Of a stretch of 5,674 nt of DNA, positions 5,650 through 5,674 are shown piece by piece. The notes below the pieces were generated by a model. It saw nothing but the letters and a program-made list of their open reading frames with translations. It made no database searches and had not been told where the DNA came from. Within the stretch, counting starts at the first letter, position 1, and each line of letters opens with the position of its first letter. The stretch is from Methyloglobulus sp. (GTDB lineage: Bacteria; Pseudomonadota; Gammaproteobacteria; Methylococcales; Methylomonadaceae), in the NCBI GenBank assembly GCA_013140405.1, contig JABFSV010000293.1, positions 1 through 5,674 on the forward strand, written 5' to 3'. Both the position numbers and the translations under genes were made by a program.

Positions 5650-5674
5650 ACTTACGGTAGTTATGCACCCAAAA

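Overview
The window carries two complete protein genes, both on the minus strand, with AT-richer spacers around them. At the right is a 581-residue RTX-type calcium-binding repeat protein (3725-5470) with a type I secretion C-terminus. At the left is an 894-residue P2-type cation-pumping ATPase (609-3293), related to the PMR1/SPCA and PMCA calcium pumps. The organism is a Gram-negative bacterium. RTX proteins exported by type I secretion, an FNR/ANR-like box and the overall style of both proteins fit a gammaproteobacterium, possibly an aquatic or methylotrophic one. Nothing in the window fixes the genus.

Layout from left to right. Positions 1-608 hold no convincing gene. They contain several short open frames, one of which (401-508, plus strand) looks weakly like a broken BON-domain gene. 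Positions 609-3293 are the ATPase, read leftwards from a GTG start. Positions 3294-3724 are a spacer with a hairpin just past the RTX stop, a possible gene remnant and a cluster of short hairpins in front of the ATPase. Positions 3725-5470 are the RTX gene. Positions 5471-5674 are its upstream region, with a strong ribosome-binding site, candidate promoter elements and a near-perfect FNR/ANR box.

How the genes may work together is inference. One product pumps a cation, perhaps Ca2+, across the inner membrane, and the other binds Ca2+ outside the cell. They point the same way, but the 431-bp gap and the hairpin between them suggest separate transcripts. The main points of interest are the pump's altered ion-binding residues, with an alanine where calcium pumps carry an essential asparagine, and the RTX protein's exact 20-residue repeat, in which only every second half-turn keeps the canonical calcium motif.
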